From Gordonia amarae NBRC 15530 (GTDB taxonomy: Bacteria; Actinomycetota; Actinomycetes; Mycobacteriales; Mycobacteriaceae), in NCBI RefSeq assembly GCF_000241345.1, contig NZ_BAED01000002.1:1-46122 (forward strand): a stretch of DNA of 46,122 nt, written 5' to 3'. The translations under genes were made by a program, and so were the position numbers. Below, piece by piece: positions 10,673-19,664 of this stretch (its first letter is position 1; each line of letters begins with the position of its first letter). The notes beneath the pieces were generated by a model. It was not told the origin of the DNA, made no database searches, and saw only the letters and a program-made list of their open reading frames with translations.

Positions 10673-12066
10673 GAAGGCAGAGGTATGAAGTCGACCTTGT
10701 CGCGCACACCGCAGTCGGGGCAGACCCAGTCGTCGGGGATGTCCTTCCAGGCGGTGCCGGCCGCGAAGCCCTCGGCCTCGTTACCGGAGGCGACCTCGTA
10801 GGTGTACTCGCAGCCGGGGCAGCGGGCGGCCAGCACCTCGGTGGCGTACACCTGCCGGGTCACGTCGTCCTTCTCCAGCTCGAGGTCGGTTCCGGGCGGC
10901 GGGAACTTGGCGACCAGCTTGTCGAGCTTGCCGGGCTGCACGTTGGCCAGCCGGACATCGCCGTCGAAGTGGGCGACGACGCGCGGGTCCATCACCTTGC
11001 GCCACAGCGGCGGGATCACGGCCAGGACGATCATGCCCGCGTAGCCGGTGGGCAGCGTCGGAGATTCCTTGTAGTCGCGCAGCGTCTGGTAGCGGCGGGT
11101 GGGGTTGGCGTGGTGGTCGCTGTGCCGCTGCAGGTGGTACAGCAGGATGTTGGTGCCGATGTTGTTGGAGTTCCACGAGTGCGACGGCAGGACCCGCTCG
11201 TAGCGGCCGGTCCGCGTCTTCTGCCGCAGCATGCCGTAGTGCTCCATGTAGTTGACCACTTCGAGCAGCGAGAAACCGACGACGGCCTGCAGGATCAGGT
11301 ACGGGATGACGTCGAAGCCGGCGATCGCGATGATCACACCGAACAGCACAATGGTCATCGCCCAGGCGTTGAGGACGTCGTTGCTCCAGTGGAACGGGTG
11401 GGTTTCCTTGCGTTCGAAGCGCTTCTTCTCACTGCCCCAGGCGCTGCGCAGCGAACCGGAGACGGTGCGCGGCCAGAAGCGGTAGAAGCTCTCGCCGATG
11501 CGCGACGATGCCGGATCCTCGGGGGTGGAGACGCGGGTGTGGTGGCCGCGGTTGTGCTCGATGAAGAAGTGGCCGTACGCGGTCTGGGCGAGCGCGATCT
11601 TGCCGAGCCAACGCTCTTCCTTCTCCCGCTTGTGGCCCAGTTCGTGGGCCGTGTTGATAGCGATACCACCGACGCAGCCGATGGAGATCGCCAGGCCGAT
11701 CTTGTCGATGACCGGCCAGTCGGTGGTGCCGACCAGGTACATCGCCAGGATGAACCCGGCGTACTGCAGCGGCAGGAACGCGAAAGTGACGTACCGGTAG
11801 TACTTGTCGTTCTCCAACTCCTCGATCATCTCGTCGGGCGGGTTGGAGGTGTCGATGCCGATGATCAGGTCGGCCAGCGGCACGATCACGAAGATCACCA
11901 CCGGCCCGGTCCACAGGAACACTCCCCAGCCCGTGAGCAGGTACAGGCCGAGCGCGACGAACGCCAAGGACGGCACCACCAACCCCATCAACCAGAGGTA
12001 GCGCTTGCGGTCGCGCCATTGTTCGGTGGTGCCGTCCGGGACGACTCCCGAGGCCTTCAAACTCAT
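10654..12066 (-). CDS. alkB: Alkane 1-monooxygenase AlkB fused to rubredoxin
   Basis: Integral-membrane di-iron hydroxylase for terminal oxidation of medium/long n-alkanes. The N-terminal about 375 residues hold the membrane segments and all histidine boxes: HELGH (141-145), EHNRGHH (170-176), NYMEHYG (272-278) and LQRHSDHH (312-319). After a linker (about 375-410) comes a rubredoxin with C416/C419 and C449/C452, the electron donor normally made as a separate protein. 470 residues. ATG with a GGGAG 10 bases upstream. The upstream neighbours on this strand (acyl-CoA dehydrogenase, small membrane protein) fit fatty-acid oxidation. No rubredoxin reductase gene is in the window, so reductant must come from elsewhere. 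Confidence 0.96.
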   Translation of the reverse strand: MSLKASGVVPDGTTEQWRDRKRYLWLMGLVVPSLAFVALGLYLLTGWGVFLWTGPVVIFVIVPLADLIIGIDTSNPPDEMIEELENDKYYRYVTFAFLPLQYAGFILAMYLVGTTDWPVIDKIGLAISIGCVGGIAINTAHELGHKREKEERWLGKIALAQTAYGHFFIEHNRGHHTRVSTPEDPASSRIGESFYRFWPRTVSGSLRSAWGSEKKRFERKETHPFHWSNDVLNAWAMTIVLFGVIIAIAGFDVIPYLILQAVVGFSLLEVVNYMEHYGMLRQKTRTGRYERVLPSHSWNSNNIGTNILLYHLQRHSDHHANPTRRYQTLRDYKESPTLPTGYAGMIVLAVIPPLWRKVMDPRVVAHFDGDVRLANVQPGKLDKLVAKFPPPGTDLELEKDDVTRQVYATEVLAARCPGCEYTYEVASGNEAEGFAAGTAWKDIPDDWVCPDCGVRDKVDFIPLPSAAGLG

Positions 12067-12307
12067 AGCTGTGTTCTCCCTGAGATCTTTACAACGACTG
12101 ATGTCATAAGATTGGCAGGGAGATAGATCACAATCAAGAAGGAAAATGCACAGACTTCGGACCCGAGACTGTGTTTTTTCACAATCATTACAACGCTCGT
12201 GTGAAGATGCGACCCGCACGTGGCCTCGGAGACGACTGCGCCCCGTGCAGCGAACGCCTATGGCGCTCACCACACGGGGCAGCATGCTCCGCGGTGTCAG
12301 GGACGGG
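12067..12307. promoter_or_regulatory. A/T-rich leader/promoter region of alkB
   Basis: The 241 bases between the small membrane protein gene and alkB are clearly less GC-rich than the neighbours. They hold a perfect short palindrome, TGTG-T6-CACA (12170-12183), about 104 bases upstream of alkB. No convincing gene is present. Because of the A/T-richness and length I expect a separate alkB promoter here. Confidence 0.45.
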
Positions 12308-12574
12308 TCAGTCGTCCTCGTCGTCGTCACCCCGGCCACGGACGGGTGTGCGGGCCGGCGGCGCGGGCGCCAGCCTGCGCTTGCGGAACTGCAGGTACAC
12401 CATCGCGAGGTTGACCAGGATCATCGCGACACCGACGATCCCCCAGCCCCACCGGCCGTCGGCGAACCAGCCGATCGACAGGTAGCCCACGCAGCCGATG
12501 AGGATGATCGAACCGACCACCGTCATCGCCATCGACACGCCCGCAGCGGTGCGCTGCATCTCAGAGAGGGTCAC
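12308..12574 (-). CDS. Small two-helix membrane protein
   Basis: 88 residues with two clear hydrophobic segments (about 13-35 and 42-62), a short basic patch (FRKRR) and an acidic, disordered tail ending DDDEDD. No family recognised. Its GTG overlaps the stop of the acyl-CoA dehydrogenase gene as GTGA, so coupled translation is likely and the gene is probably real. Function unknown; with alkB downstream, an accessory role in the membrane is possible but only a guess. Confidence 0.7.
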   Translation of the reverse strand: MTLSEMQRTAAGVSMAMTVVGSIILIGCVGYLSIGWFADGRWGWGIVGVAMILVNLAMVYLQFRKRRLAPAPPARTPVRGRGDDDEDD

Positions 12575-13761
12575 CGGAACGCGTCCCATCCGGTCAGCGC
12601 CTTGCCGATCATCAGCTGGTGCATTTCACTCGTCCCCTCGTAGGTGAGCACGGACTCGAGGTTGTTGGCGTGCCGGATCACCGGGTACTCCAGGGTGATG
12701 CCATTGGCGCCCAACAGGGTTCGGCATTCACGGGCGATGGCGATGGCCTCGCGCACGTTGTTGAGTTTACCCAGGCTGACCTGCTCGGGTGCGATCTTGC
12801 CCGCGTCCTTCTGCCGGCCCAGATGCATGGCGAGCAGGAAGCCCTTGCCCACCTCCAGCGCCATGTCGGCGACCTTGGTCTGGGTGATCTGGTAGCCGGC
12901 CAGCGGCTTGTCGAACACCTCGCGGGTGCCGGCGTAGTCGATCGCGGTCTGCAGGCAGTCGCGGGCGGCGCCGATCGCGCCGAACACGATCCCGAACCTG
13001 GCCTCGTTCAGGCAGCTCAGCGGGCCACGCAGCCCCTCGACGCCGGGCAGCATCGCCGACGCCGGCAGCCGCACGTCCTCGAGCACGATCTCGCCGGTGA
13101 TCGACGCCCGCAGCGACATCTTGTGCTTGATTTCCGGGGCGCTGAATCCGGGGGTGTCGGTGGGGACGACGAACCCGCGCACCCCGCGCGCACCTTCGGC
13201 GAGATCGGTCTTGGCCCACACGACGGCGACGTCGGCGACGGGCGCGTTGGTGATCCACATCTTGGCGCCGTTGAGGATCCAGTCGTCGCCGTCACGCTTG
13301 GCAGCCGTGCGCATACCGGCCGGGTTGGACCCGAAATCGGGTTCGGTGAGACCGAAGCAGCCGATGGCCTCGCCCTTGGCCATCCGCGGCAGCCATTCCT
13401 CGCGCTGCTCGTCGGAACCGAAGGCGCGGATCGCGAACATCGCCAGCGACCCCTGCACCGACACGAAGCTGCGCAGACCGGAGTCGACGGCCTCGAGTTC
13501 GAGGCAGGCCAGGCCGTAGCTGACCGCGGACGTGCCGGCGCAGCCGTACCCCTGCAGGTGCATGCCGAACACGCCGAGCTCGCCGAGCTCGAGCGCCAGG
13601 TCGCGGGCGGGCAGGGTGCCGTCCTCGAACCACTGCGATACGTGCGGACGCAGGCGTTTGGCGCCGAAGTCGGCGACGGTCGAGGCGATCGCACGCTCCT
13701 CGTCGTCGATCAGTGCGTCGAATGCGAACAGGTCGGCGATGCTACGTGTGGATGCGCTCAT
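12571..13761 (-). CDS. Acyl-CoA dehydrogenase, glutaryl-CoA dehydrogenase-like
   Basis: FAD-dependent dehydrogenase of acyl-CoA thioesters. 396 residues with the family layout: N-terminal helical domain, GCFGLTEPDFGSNP flavin/substrate segment, WITNAPVADVAVVWAK strand region, and the C-terminal helical domain with LLGANGI and the catalytic Glu in YEGTSEMHQLMIGKAL. The YEGTSE placement and the LNEARFGIVFGAIGAA stretch resemble glutaryl-CoA dehydrogenases, but chain-length preference cannot be read reliably. ATG with GAGGAGG 6-7 bases upstream. Probably co-transcribed with the small membrane protein gene that overlaps its stop. Confidence 0.92.
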   Translation of the reverse strand: MSASTRSIADLFAFDALIDDEERAIASTVADFGAKRLRPHVSQWFEDGTLPARDLALELGELGVFGMHLQGYGCAGTSAVSYGLACLELEAVDSGLRSFVSVQGSLAMFAIRAFGSDEQREEWLPRMAKGEAIGCFGLTEPDFGSNPAGMRTAAKRDGDDWILNGAKMWITNAPVADVAVVWAKTDLAEGARGVRGFVVPTDTPGFSAPEIKHKMSLRASITGEIVLEDVRLPASAMLPGVEGLRGPLSCLNEARFGIVFGAIGAARDCLQTAIDYAGTREVFDKPLAGYQITQTKVADMALEVGKGFLLAMHLGRQKDAGKIAPEQVSLGKLNNVREAIAIARECRTLLGANGITLEYPVIRHANNLESVLTYEGTSEMHQLMIGKALTGWDAFR

Positions 13762-13804
13762 CGGATCCTCCTCAATTGGCCATGGCTACGGCTTGAACTC
13801 TGCG

Positions 13805-14191
13805 TCAAGTCTGAGTGACCAGGATCGCCGTCGCAACGAAAACAGACACAACAACTATCGCAGCGACCACCAACAACACCGCCGACGGCCCCGGCATGTC
13901 ACCCCCGTCACGCAGCACCGTCATGGTGCGCCGCCACCGGTAGCCGCCGGTCACGGCAATCGCCGCACCCACCACCACCATCAGCACCCCGATGGTCGCG
14001 TCGAGCCATTCGGAGCTCTCGCTGGGCGCGACGTAGACGATCGCGACACCACCGGCGATGAAACCGAGCGCGGTGCGCACCCAGGCGAGGACCGTACGTT
14101 CGGCGGCGAGGGTGAAGCGCGCGTCGACGCTGCCCGGCGGGTTCGCGGGCGCGGCGCCGGGCCGGTCAGCCGACCTGTTCGTCTCGGGCAT
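13805..14191 (-). CDS. DUF202-family membrane protein
   Basis: 128 residues: a proline/alanine-rich start, then DARFTLAAERTVLAWVRTALGFIAGG, the conserved LAxERT..AWxRT pattern of DUF202 proteins, followed by two more membrane segments (about 65-82 and 104-124). Family function unknown. It overlaps the end of the hydrolase gene by 26 bases on the same strand, which argues for co-expression. Confidence 0.85.
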   Translation of the reverse strand: MPETNRSADRPGAAPANPPGSVDARFTLAAERTVLAWVRTALGFIAGGVAIVYVAPSESSEWLDATIGVLMVVVGAAIAVTGGYRWRRTMTVLRDGGDMPGPSAVLLVVAAIVVVSVFVATAILVTQT

Positions 14192-15155
14192 CGGCGCCGC
14201 GCGTGTCGGTGTTCCGGGCGGCCCGGACGGCCGCGGTGGCGAAGTCCGCGGTCAGCCGCAGCGCCTCGCGGGACTCGGGCAGGTCCTCGATGAGCATCGG
14301 GAAGGCATGCACCTGCCAGGCGTAGCTGTGCAGCTGCACCTCGACGGCTGCTGCCATGAGCCGTTCGGCGAGGACGATCGCATCGGGTTCGAGCATCTCG
14401 TTCTCGGCGGTGATCAGGATGGTCGGCGGGAACCGCCGCGGGTCGACGTCGACGAGGTTGCGGATGCCGGCCAGCGCCACCGGACCCCGGTCGAGCAGCG
14501 GCACCAGCGTACGCATCTTGCCTATCGACAGATACGAATCCGACCGGCTCGACCGATCCGGGTTGGCGTCGGCGTCGAGGTCCAGCCACGGTGAATACCC
14601 GATCCACGCCGTGGGGGCGGGCAGCCCGGCGCCCTCGGCCAGCTCGATGACCTTGCCGCACAGGTAGCCGCCCGCCGAATCACCGGCGACGACGATGCGC
14701 CGGTAGCCGCGTTCGGTGAGCAGCTCGCGGTAGGCGTCGAGGGCGTCGGCCACCGAGGTCCCCACCCCCGCCTCGGGAAGCTGCCGGTATTCGAGGGCGA
14801 ACACCGGCAGTCCGGTGGCCCGCGACAGCCTGCCGGTGATGCCCCGGTGCGTGCCGATGCCGGCGACGACGAACGCGCCACCGTGCAGGTACAGGATCGC
14901 GGTGTCGCAGTCGCCGCGGCTCGGCCCGGCGGGCATCGTCAGTTCGGTGCGGCGCCCGCCGAGGGTCACCCATTCGGTGACCACCCCGCGGGGCGACGGC
15001 GCCTTGTCGGTGATCTTGGCGTCGAGCTTCGGCAGGATCGACATGCCGGCCTCGGTCAAGGGCCACAGCGACAGCAGCGGCCGCAACGTGAGGCGCAGGA
15101 ACAGGAACACGAAGTAGGAGCCCACACTCGGATGTCCGTGACGGGTGATCGACAT
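14166..15155 (-). CDS. Alpha/beta hydrolase, hormone-sensitive-lipase type
   Basis: Esterase/lipase-like enzyme of about 329 residues. Visible: the oxyanion motif HGGAF, nucleophile elbow GDSAGG, an acidic residue in ITAENEML where this family usually has DPL (so Glu may act as the acid), and the His in VHAFPML. A hydrophobic N-terminal stretch (about residues 12-30) may anchor it in the membrane. Start at MSITRHGH because GAGAGGA stands 5 bases upstream. Substrate unknown; in Mycobacteriales such Lip-type enzymes act on acyl esters, which would suit the oxidation genes downstream. Confidence 0.88.
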   Translation of the reverse strand: MSITRHGHPSVGSYFVFLFLRLTLRPLLSLWPLTEAGMSILPKLDAKITDKAPSPRGVVTEWVTLGGRRTELTMPAGPSRGDCDTAILYLHGGAFVVAGIGTHRGITGRLSRATGLPVFALEYRQLPEAGVGTSVADALDAYRELLTERGYRRIVVAGDSAGGYLCGKVIELAEGAGLPAPTAWIGYSPWLDLDADANPDRSSRSDSYLSIGKMRTLVPLLDRGPVALAGIRNLVDVDPRRFPPTILITAENEMLEPDAIVLAERLMAAAVEVQLHSYAWQVHAFPMLIEDLPESREALRLTADFATAAVRAARNTDTRGADARDEQVG

Positions 15156-15358
15156 CGTTGTCCTCTCGTCCGGCGCACCGGGCCGTCGCAATCGTGCGGC
15201 CGGCATGACCGGGCGCGCTCCCCGTCGCTGAACCTACACGCAGGCGCGGCGCAGGTGTCCCAAGCGGCCGGGAAATCGGTGGGTGAACACTCGTCGTCTC
15301 GGGCCACACCGGGGCCTACCGGGCGATATTCTTTCCCGGTGACGATCGGTGGCGATGC

Positions 15359-18300
15359 ATGAACCAGATTCCGGATCACTACCTGCTGTCCGGACAGGCG
15401 AGCCCGCCCCGCACGCTGTGCGACATCCTGGACGCCACCGCCGCGAATCACCCTGACGCCCCGGCCATCGACGACGGCGACATCACGCTGAGCTACCGCG
15501 AGCTGCTGGCCGTGGTGCGGCGCACCGCGTCCCGCCTGCAGGCCGCCGGGGTGCGGCGCGGGGGTCGGGTCGGCGTCCGGATGCCGTCGGGGTCCCGGGA
15601 CCTCTATATCGCGATCCTCGGCACCGTGTACGCGGGCGCCGCCTACGTGCCCGTCGACGCCGACGACCCCGAGGAACGCGCCACGCTGGTCTTCGGCGAG
15701 GCCGGGGTCGACGCGATCATCACCGCCGACGGCATCGACAACCGGACGACCGAGACACCGGACGAGACCGACGACGGCCGCCCCACCACCGACGACGACG
15801 CGTGGATCATTTTCACCTCCGGCTCCACCGGCACCCCGAAGGGCGTGGCGGTCACACACCGCAAGGCGGCGGCCTTCGTCGACGCCGAGGCGCGGCTGTT
15901 CCTGACCGGTGATCCGCTCGGACCCGGCGATCGGGTGCTGGCCGGGCTGTCGGTGGCGTTCGACGCCTCCTGCGAGGAGATGTGGCTGGCCTGGCGCAGC
16001 GGCGCGTGCCTGGTGCCCGCACCGCGTGCCCTGGTGCGCAGCGGCATGGATCTGGGGCCGTGGCTGGTGCAGCGGCAGATCAACGTCGTCTCCACGGTGC
16101 CGACGCTGGCGTCGCTGTGGCCGCCGGAGGCGCTGGAGGCGGTGCGGCTGCTGATCTTCGGCGGTGAGGCCTGCCCTCCCGAACTGGGTGAGCGCCTGGC
16201 CGTCGACGGCCGCGAGGTGTGGAACACCTACGGCCCCACCGAGGCCACCGTCGTCGCGTGCGGGGCAATGCTCGACGGCACGGGCCCGGTACGCATCGGA
16301 CTGCCGCTGTACGGCTGGGATCTGGCCGTCGTCGACGCCGACGGGCAGCCGGTGTCCGAGGGCGAGGTCGGCGAACTGGTCATCGGCGGGGTGGGACTGG
16401 CGCGGTATCTCGATCCGGCCAAGGATGCCGAGAAGTACGCGCCGATGCCGACGCTCGGCTGGGACCGCGCCTACCGGTCCGGTGACCTGGTGAAGCTCGA
16501 ATCGGAAGGCCTGCTGTTCCAGGGCCGCGCCGACGACCAGGTGAAGGTGGGCGGGCGGCGCATCGAACTGGGCGAGATCGACAATGCGCTGCAACAGCTT
16601 CCGGGTGTCGGCGGGGCCGCGGTGGCGGTACGCAAGTCGGCCGCCGGAAACTCGCTGCTCGTCGGTTATCTGGTGTCGACGGACCCGGATTTCGATGTGG
16701 CACAAGCTCATCGGCTACTGACCGAACGACTGCCCGCACCGATGGTGCCCCGCCTGGCGCTCGTCGACGAACTGCCCACCCGCACCTCCGGCAAGGTCGA
16801 CCGCAACGCGTTGCCGTGGCCGCTGCCCGGGATCGCCGCCGACGCCGCCGGCCTGAGCGAGACCGAACAGTGGCTGGCAGGTCTGTGGACCGACGTGCTC
16901 GGCATGCCCGTGGGCGACGCGAACGCCGACTTCTTCACCGAGGGCGGCGGCTCGCTGTCGGCGGCGCAGTTGGTCACGGCGATCCGCTCGCGGCATCCCG
17001 AGGTGACCGTCGCCGACCTGTACGACCATCCGCGCCTGGGCTCCCTCGCCCAGCACCTTGACGACAAGCACGCGCCGCAGGTCATCGAAGAACGGTACGT
17101 CCGTCCCACACCACGAACGTCGGGACTGGTGCAGTTACTGCTGTCGGTGCCGCTGACCACCCTCACCGGTCTGCAATGGGCCACCTGGCTGGGCGTGGTC
17201 AACAACGTGGCGGCCGCGGTGGTGAAGGCCGCCGACCGGAACGTCGACTGGCTGGTCACCGCGAACTGGTGGGTCGTGATCATCGCCTTCCTGGTGTTCA
17301 TCACCCCGCCCGGCCGGATGGTCATCGCGGCCGTCGGGTCGCGGATCCTGCTGCGCGGCGTCGGGCCAGGCAGCTATCCACGTGGCGGCAACGTGCACAT
17401 CCGGCTGTGGGTGGCCGAGCGGCTGCTCGAGGCCAGCGGTGCGGCCAACCTGTCCGGTGCGCCGTGGATGATTCACCTGGCCCGGGCGCTCGGCGCGCAG
17501 GTCGGGCACGGCGTCGACCTGCACACCATCCCCCCGGTCACCGGCCTGCTCACCGTCGGCGACGGCGCGTCCATCGAACCGGAGGTCGACCTGGCCGGCT
17601 GGTGGATCGACGGCGACGTCGTGCACATCGGCGAGATCGTGATCAAGCCGGGCGCGTCGATCGGGGCGCGGTCGACGCTGATGCCGGGCACGGTGATCGG
17701 CCGCGACGCCGAGGTGGCAGCCGGGTCGGCGGTGTTCGGCAAGGTCAAGGCCCGCCAGCACTGGGCCGGATCACCGGCCAAGAAGGAGGGCAAGGCGTCA
17801 CATCCGTGGCCCGACCACCGGCCCGCCCGGCGCAGTTGGTGGGTGCCGCTGTACATCGTGTCGTCGCTGTTCCTGGCGGCGGTGCCGCTGGTCTCGCTCG
17901 GCGCGGGGCTGGCGGTGATCGGGACGTGGGCGCTGTACGCCGACCGGCTGCGCGACGTGCTGGTGCGCTCACTCATCCTGATCCCGGCCGCGGCCGTCGT
18001 CTCGCTCGGGGTGTTCGCGCTGATCACACTGGTCTCGGTGCGGCTGCTGTCGGTCGGGATGACCAAGGGTTATCACCCGGTGCGTTCCCGCGTCGGCTGG
18101 CAGGTGTGGCTGACCGAACGTCTCCTCGACTCGGCCCGCACCTACCTGTTCCCGCTGTACGCGAGCCTGCTCACGCCGATCTGGTTCCGGGCGCTCGGGG
18201 TGAAGGTGGGCAAGGGCACCGAGATCTCGACCGCGCTGGTGCTGCCCAAGTTCACCACCATCGACGACGGTGCGTTCCTCGCCGACGACACCATGGTCGC

Positions 18301-19219
18301 CTCCTACGAACTCGGCGGCGGCTGGCTGCACATCGACGACGCCAAGGTGGGCAAACGCTCCTTCCTCGGCAACTCCGGTATCACCGGGCCGGGCCGCAAA
18401 GTCCCCAAGAACTCGCTGGTCGCCGTCCTGTCGGCGACGCCGGAGAAGGCGAAGTCGGGGTCGAGCTGGCTCGGCAGCCCGCCCGTCCGGCTGCGCCGCA
18501 CCTCCGCCTCGGCCGACACCTCCCGCACCTTCGACCCGCCCACCAAGCTCAAGGTGGCGCGGTCGATCATCGAGACGCTGCGCCTCATCCCGGTGATGGT
18601 GTCGTTCGGGCTCGGCATCTTCATGCTGCTGGGCCTGCAGTACATCGCCTTCCACAGCAATATCGTCGTCGCGGGCGTGGTCTCCGGACTGCTGCTGCTG
18701 GTGGCCGGCGCCGCCGCCTGCTGCATCGCCGCCGCCGCGAAATGGCTGGTCGTCGGGAAGATCCCGGTTTCCGAGCAGCCGCTGTGGAGTTCGTTCGTGT
18801 GGCGCAACGAGTTGTCGGACGCGTTTGTGGAGACTGTCGCCGCACCGTGGTTCGCCAACGCGGCCACCGGCACCCCGATCCTGAACGTGTGGCTGCGCAT
18901 GCTGGGGGCGAAGATCGGCAAGGGCGTGTGGTGCGAAACCTACTGGCTGCCCGAGGCCGACCTGGTGACCCTCGGCGACGGCGCCACCGTGCAGCGCGGC
19001 TGCGTCGTGCAGACTCACCTGTTCCACGACCGCGTCATGGCGATGGACCACGTCACCCTGGAAGCCGGTTCGACCCTCGGCCCGCACTGCGTCGCCCTGC
19101 CCGCTGCCGGGCTCGGCGAGTCCGCCACCGTCGGCCCGGCGTCGCTGGTGATGCGCGGCGACGTCGTCCCCGCCCACACCCGCTGGCAGGGCAACCCCAT
19201 CGCCCCCTGGAACGGGTAG
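15359..19219 (+). CDS. Pls/PosA-family membrane NRPS (A-T plus three acyltransferase-like domains)
   Basis: Single-module, membrane-bound NRPS related to epsilon-poly-L-lysine synthetase. 1286 residues: adenylation domain (about 20-495; FTSGSTGTPKG near 150, FDASCEEMW at 201, NTYGPTEAT near 288, YRSGDL near 372, SGKVDRNALP near 480), carrier domain with phosphopantetheine Ser532 in EGGGSLS, then three pairs of membrane segments (about 587-655, 828-900, 1077-1130), each followed by a soluble left-handed beta-helix-like domain (C1-C3). No condensation or thioesterase domain: in Pls the C domains link monomers repeatedly. In the binding pocket an acidic residue (E206) takes the place usually held by Trp239 of GrsA, which suggests a basic amino-acid monomer; the actual product is unknown. 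ATG start; promoter region shared with the divergent hydrolase. Confidence 0.93.
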   Translation: MNQIPDHYLLSGQASPPRTLCDILDATAANHPDAPAIDDGDITLSYRELLAVVRRTASRLQAAGVRRGGRVGVRMPSGSRDLYIAILGTVYAGAAYVPVDADDPEERATLVFGEAGVDAIITADGIDNRTTETPDETDDGRPTTDDDAWIIFTSGSTGTPKGVAVTHRKAAAFVDAEARLFLTGDPLGPGDRVLAGLSVAFDASCEEMWLAWRSGACLVPAPRALVRSGMDLGPWLVQRQINVVSTVPTLASLWPPEALEAVRLLIFGGEACPPELGERLAVDGREVWNTYGPTEATVVACGAMLDGTGPVRIGLPLYGWDLAVVDADGQPVSEGEVGELVIGGVGLARYLDPAKDAEKYAPMPTLGWDRAYRSGDLVKLESEGLLFQGRADDQVKVGGRRIELGEIDNALQQLPGVGGAAVAVRKSAAGNSLLVGYLVSTDPDFDVAQAHRLLTERLPAPMVPRLALVDELPTRTSGKVDRNALPWPLPGIAADAAGLSETEQWLAGLWTDVLGMPVGDANADFFTEGGGSLSAAQLVTAIRSRHPEVTVADLYDHPRLGSLAQHLDDKHAPQVIEERYVRPTPRTSGLVQLLLSVPLTTLTGLQWATWLGVVNNVAAAVVKAADRNVDWLVTANWWVVIIAFLVFITPPGRMVIAAVGSRILLRGVGPGSYPRGGNVHIRLWVAERLLEASGAANLSGAPWMIHLARALGAQVGHGVDLHTIPPVTGLLTVGDGASIEPEVDLAGWWIDGDVVHIGEIVIKPGASIGARSTLMPGTVIGRDAEVAAGSAVFGKVKARQHWAGSPAKKEGKASHPWPDHRPARRSWWVPLYIVSSLFLAAVPLVSLGAGLAVIGTWALYADRLRDVLVRSLILIPAAAVVSLGVFALITLVSVRLLSVGMTKGYHPVRSRVGWQVWLTERLLDSARTYLFPLYASLLTPIWFRALGVKVGKGTEISTALVLPKFTTIDDGAFLADDTMVASYELGGGWLHIDDAKVGKRSFLGNSGITGPGRKVPKNSLVAVLSATPEKAKSGSSWLGSPPVRLRRTSASADTSRTFDPPTKLKVARSIIETLRLIPVMVSFGLGIFMLLGLQYIAFHSNIVVAGVVSGLLLLVAGAAACCIAAAAKWLVVGKIPVSEQPLWSSFVWRNELSDAFVETVAAPWFANAATGTPILNVWLRMLGAKIGKGVWCETYWLPEADLVTLGDGATVQRGCVVQTHLFHDRVMAMDHVTLEAGSTLGPHCVALPAAGLGESATVGPASLVMRGDVVPAHTRWQGNPIAPWNG

Positions 19220-19247
19220 CCGGAGCCTCGTCCCGCGTCATGAACGT

Positions 19248-19289
19248 CGTCCCGCTTATCGGATGTCGCGCTATCCGATAAGCGGGACG
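19248..19289. terminator. Perfect 17-bp inverted repeat after the NRPS gene
   Basis: CGTCCCGCTTATCGGAT / 8-base loop / ATCCGATAAGCGGGACG, 28 bases after the stop codon. Very strong hairpin, no U-run; likely a terminator, though an operator is not excluded. Confidence 0.65.
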
Positions 19290-19664
19290 AAATTTGGAGC
19301 GCGGGAAGGCTGCGTCGTCAGCGGAGCGTCGGGGAGGAGGTCGGGCAGGCGCGACCCCGAACCGCTACGAGCGGCCGGCCGTTCGCTGGCGGCCCTCGCG
19401 CAAACGATGGGTGATCAGAACCGCCCCGACCGTCCCACATTGTGAGCGTCGTCGCGCGTCGCTGACGTCCCGTAATTGATACGAGCGCCAATCCAGATCA
19501 AATAGCTTCCCGAAGCCCGGATGTATGTGATCCAGATCCGCGGTTGTAGCAGATCGGGCTCACCTGAGACGAGGCTGAACGCACGGCGTGTGGAGTTTCG
19601 TGTCCTGCATCAGTGACTTACATTGGCCACAATCGCCACAGACCAGGAAGGGGTTGGTACGCAC
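19290..19664 (+). promoter_or_regulatory. Gene-free stretch and probable promoter region of the EccA-like gene
   Basis: No credible gene. The first half is GC-rich without clear structure; the second half, from about 19475, is noticeably more A/T-rich and probably carries the promoter of the AAA+ ATPase gene. An AGGAAGGGG purine run ends 12 bases before the chosen ATG. Confidence 0.35.

Noticed and set aside
12170..12183. TGTG-T6-CACA as a CRP/GlxR site upstream of alkB
   Set aside because: Known sites have TGTGA-N6-TCACA; the half-site spacing here is two bases too short.
17176..19281. Long open frame of about 700 codons inside the NRPS gene in another frame
   Set aside because: Arg/Gly/Pro-rich shadow of GC-rich coding sequence with no domain similarity; the NRPS frame has all family motifs.
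19263..19445. 60-residue frame downstream of the NRPS
   Set aside because: Begins inside the hairpin arm and shows no recognisable similarity.
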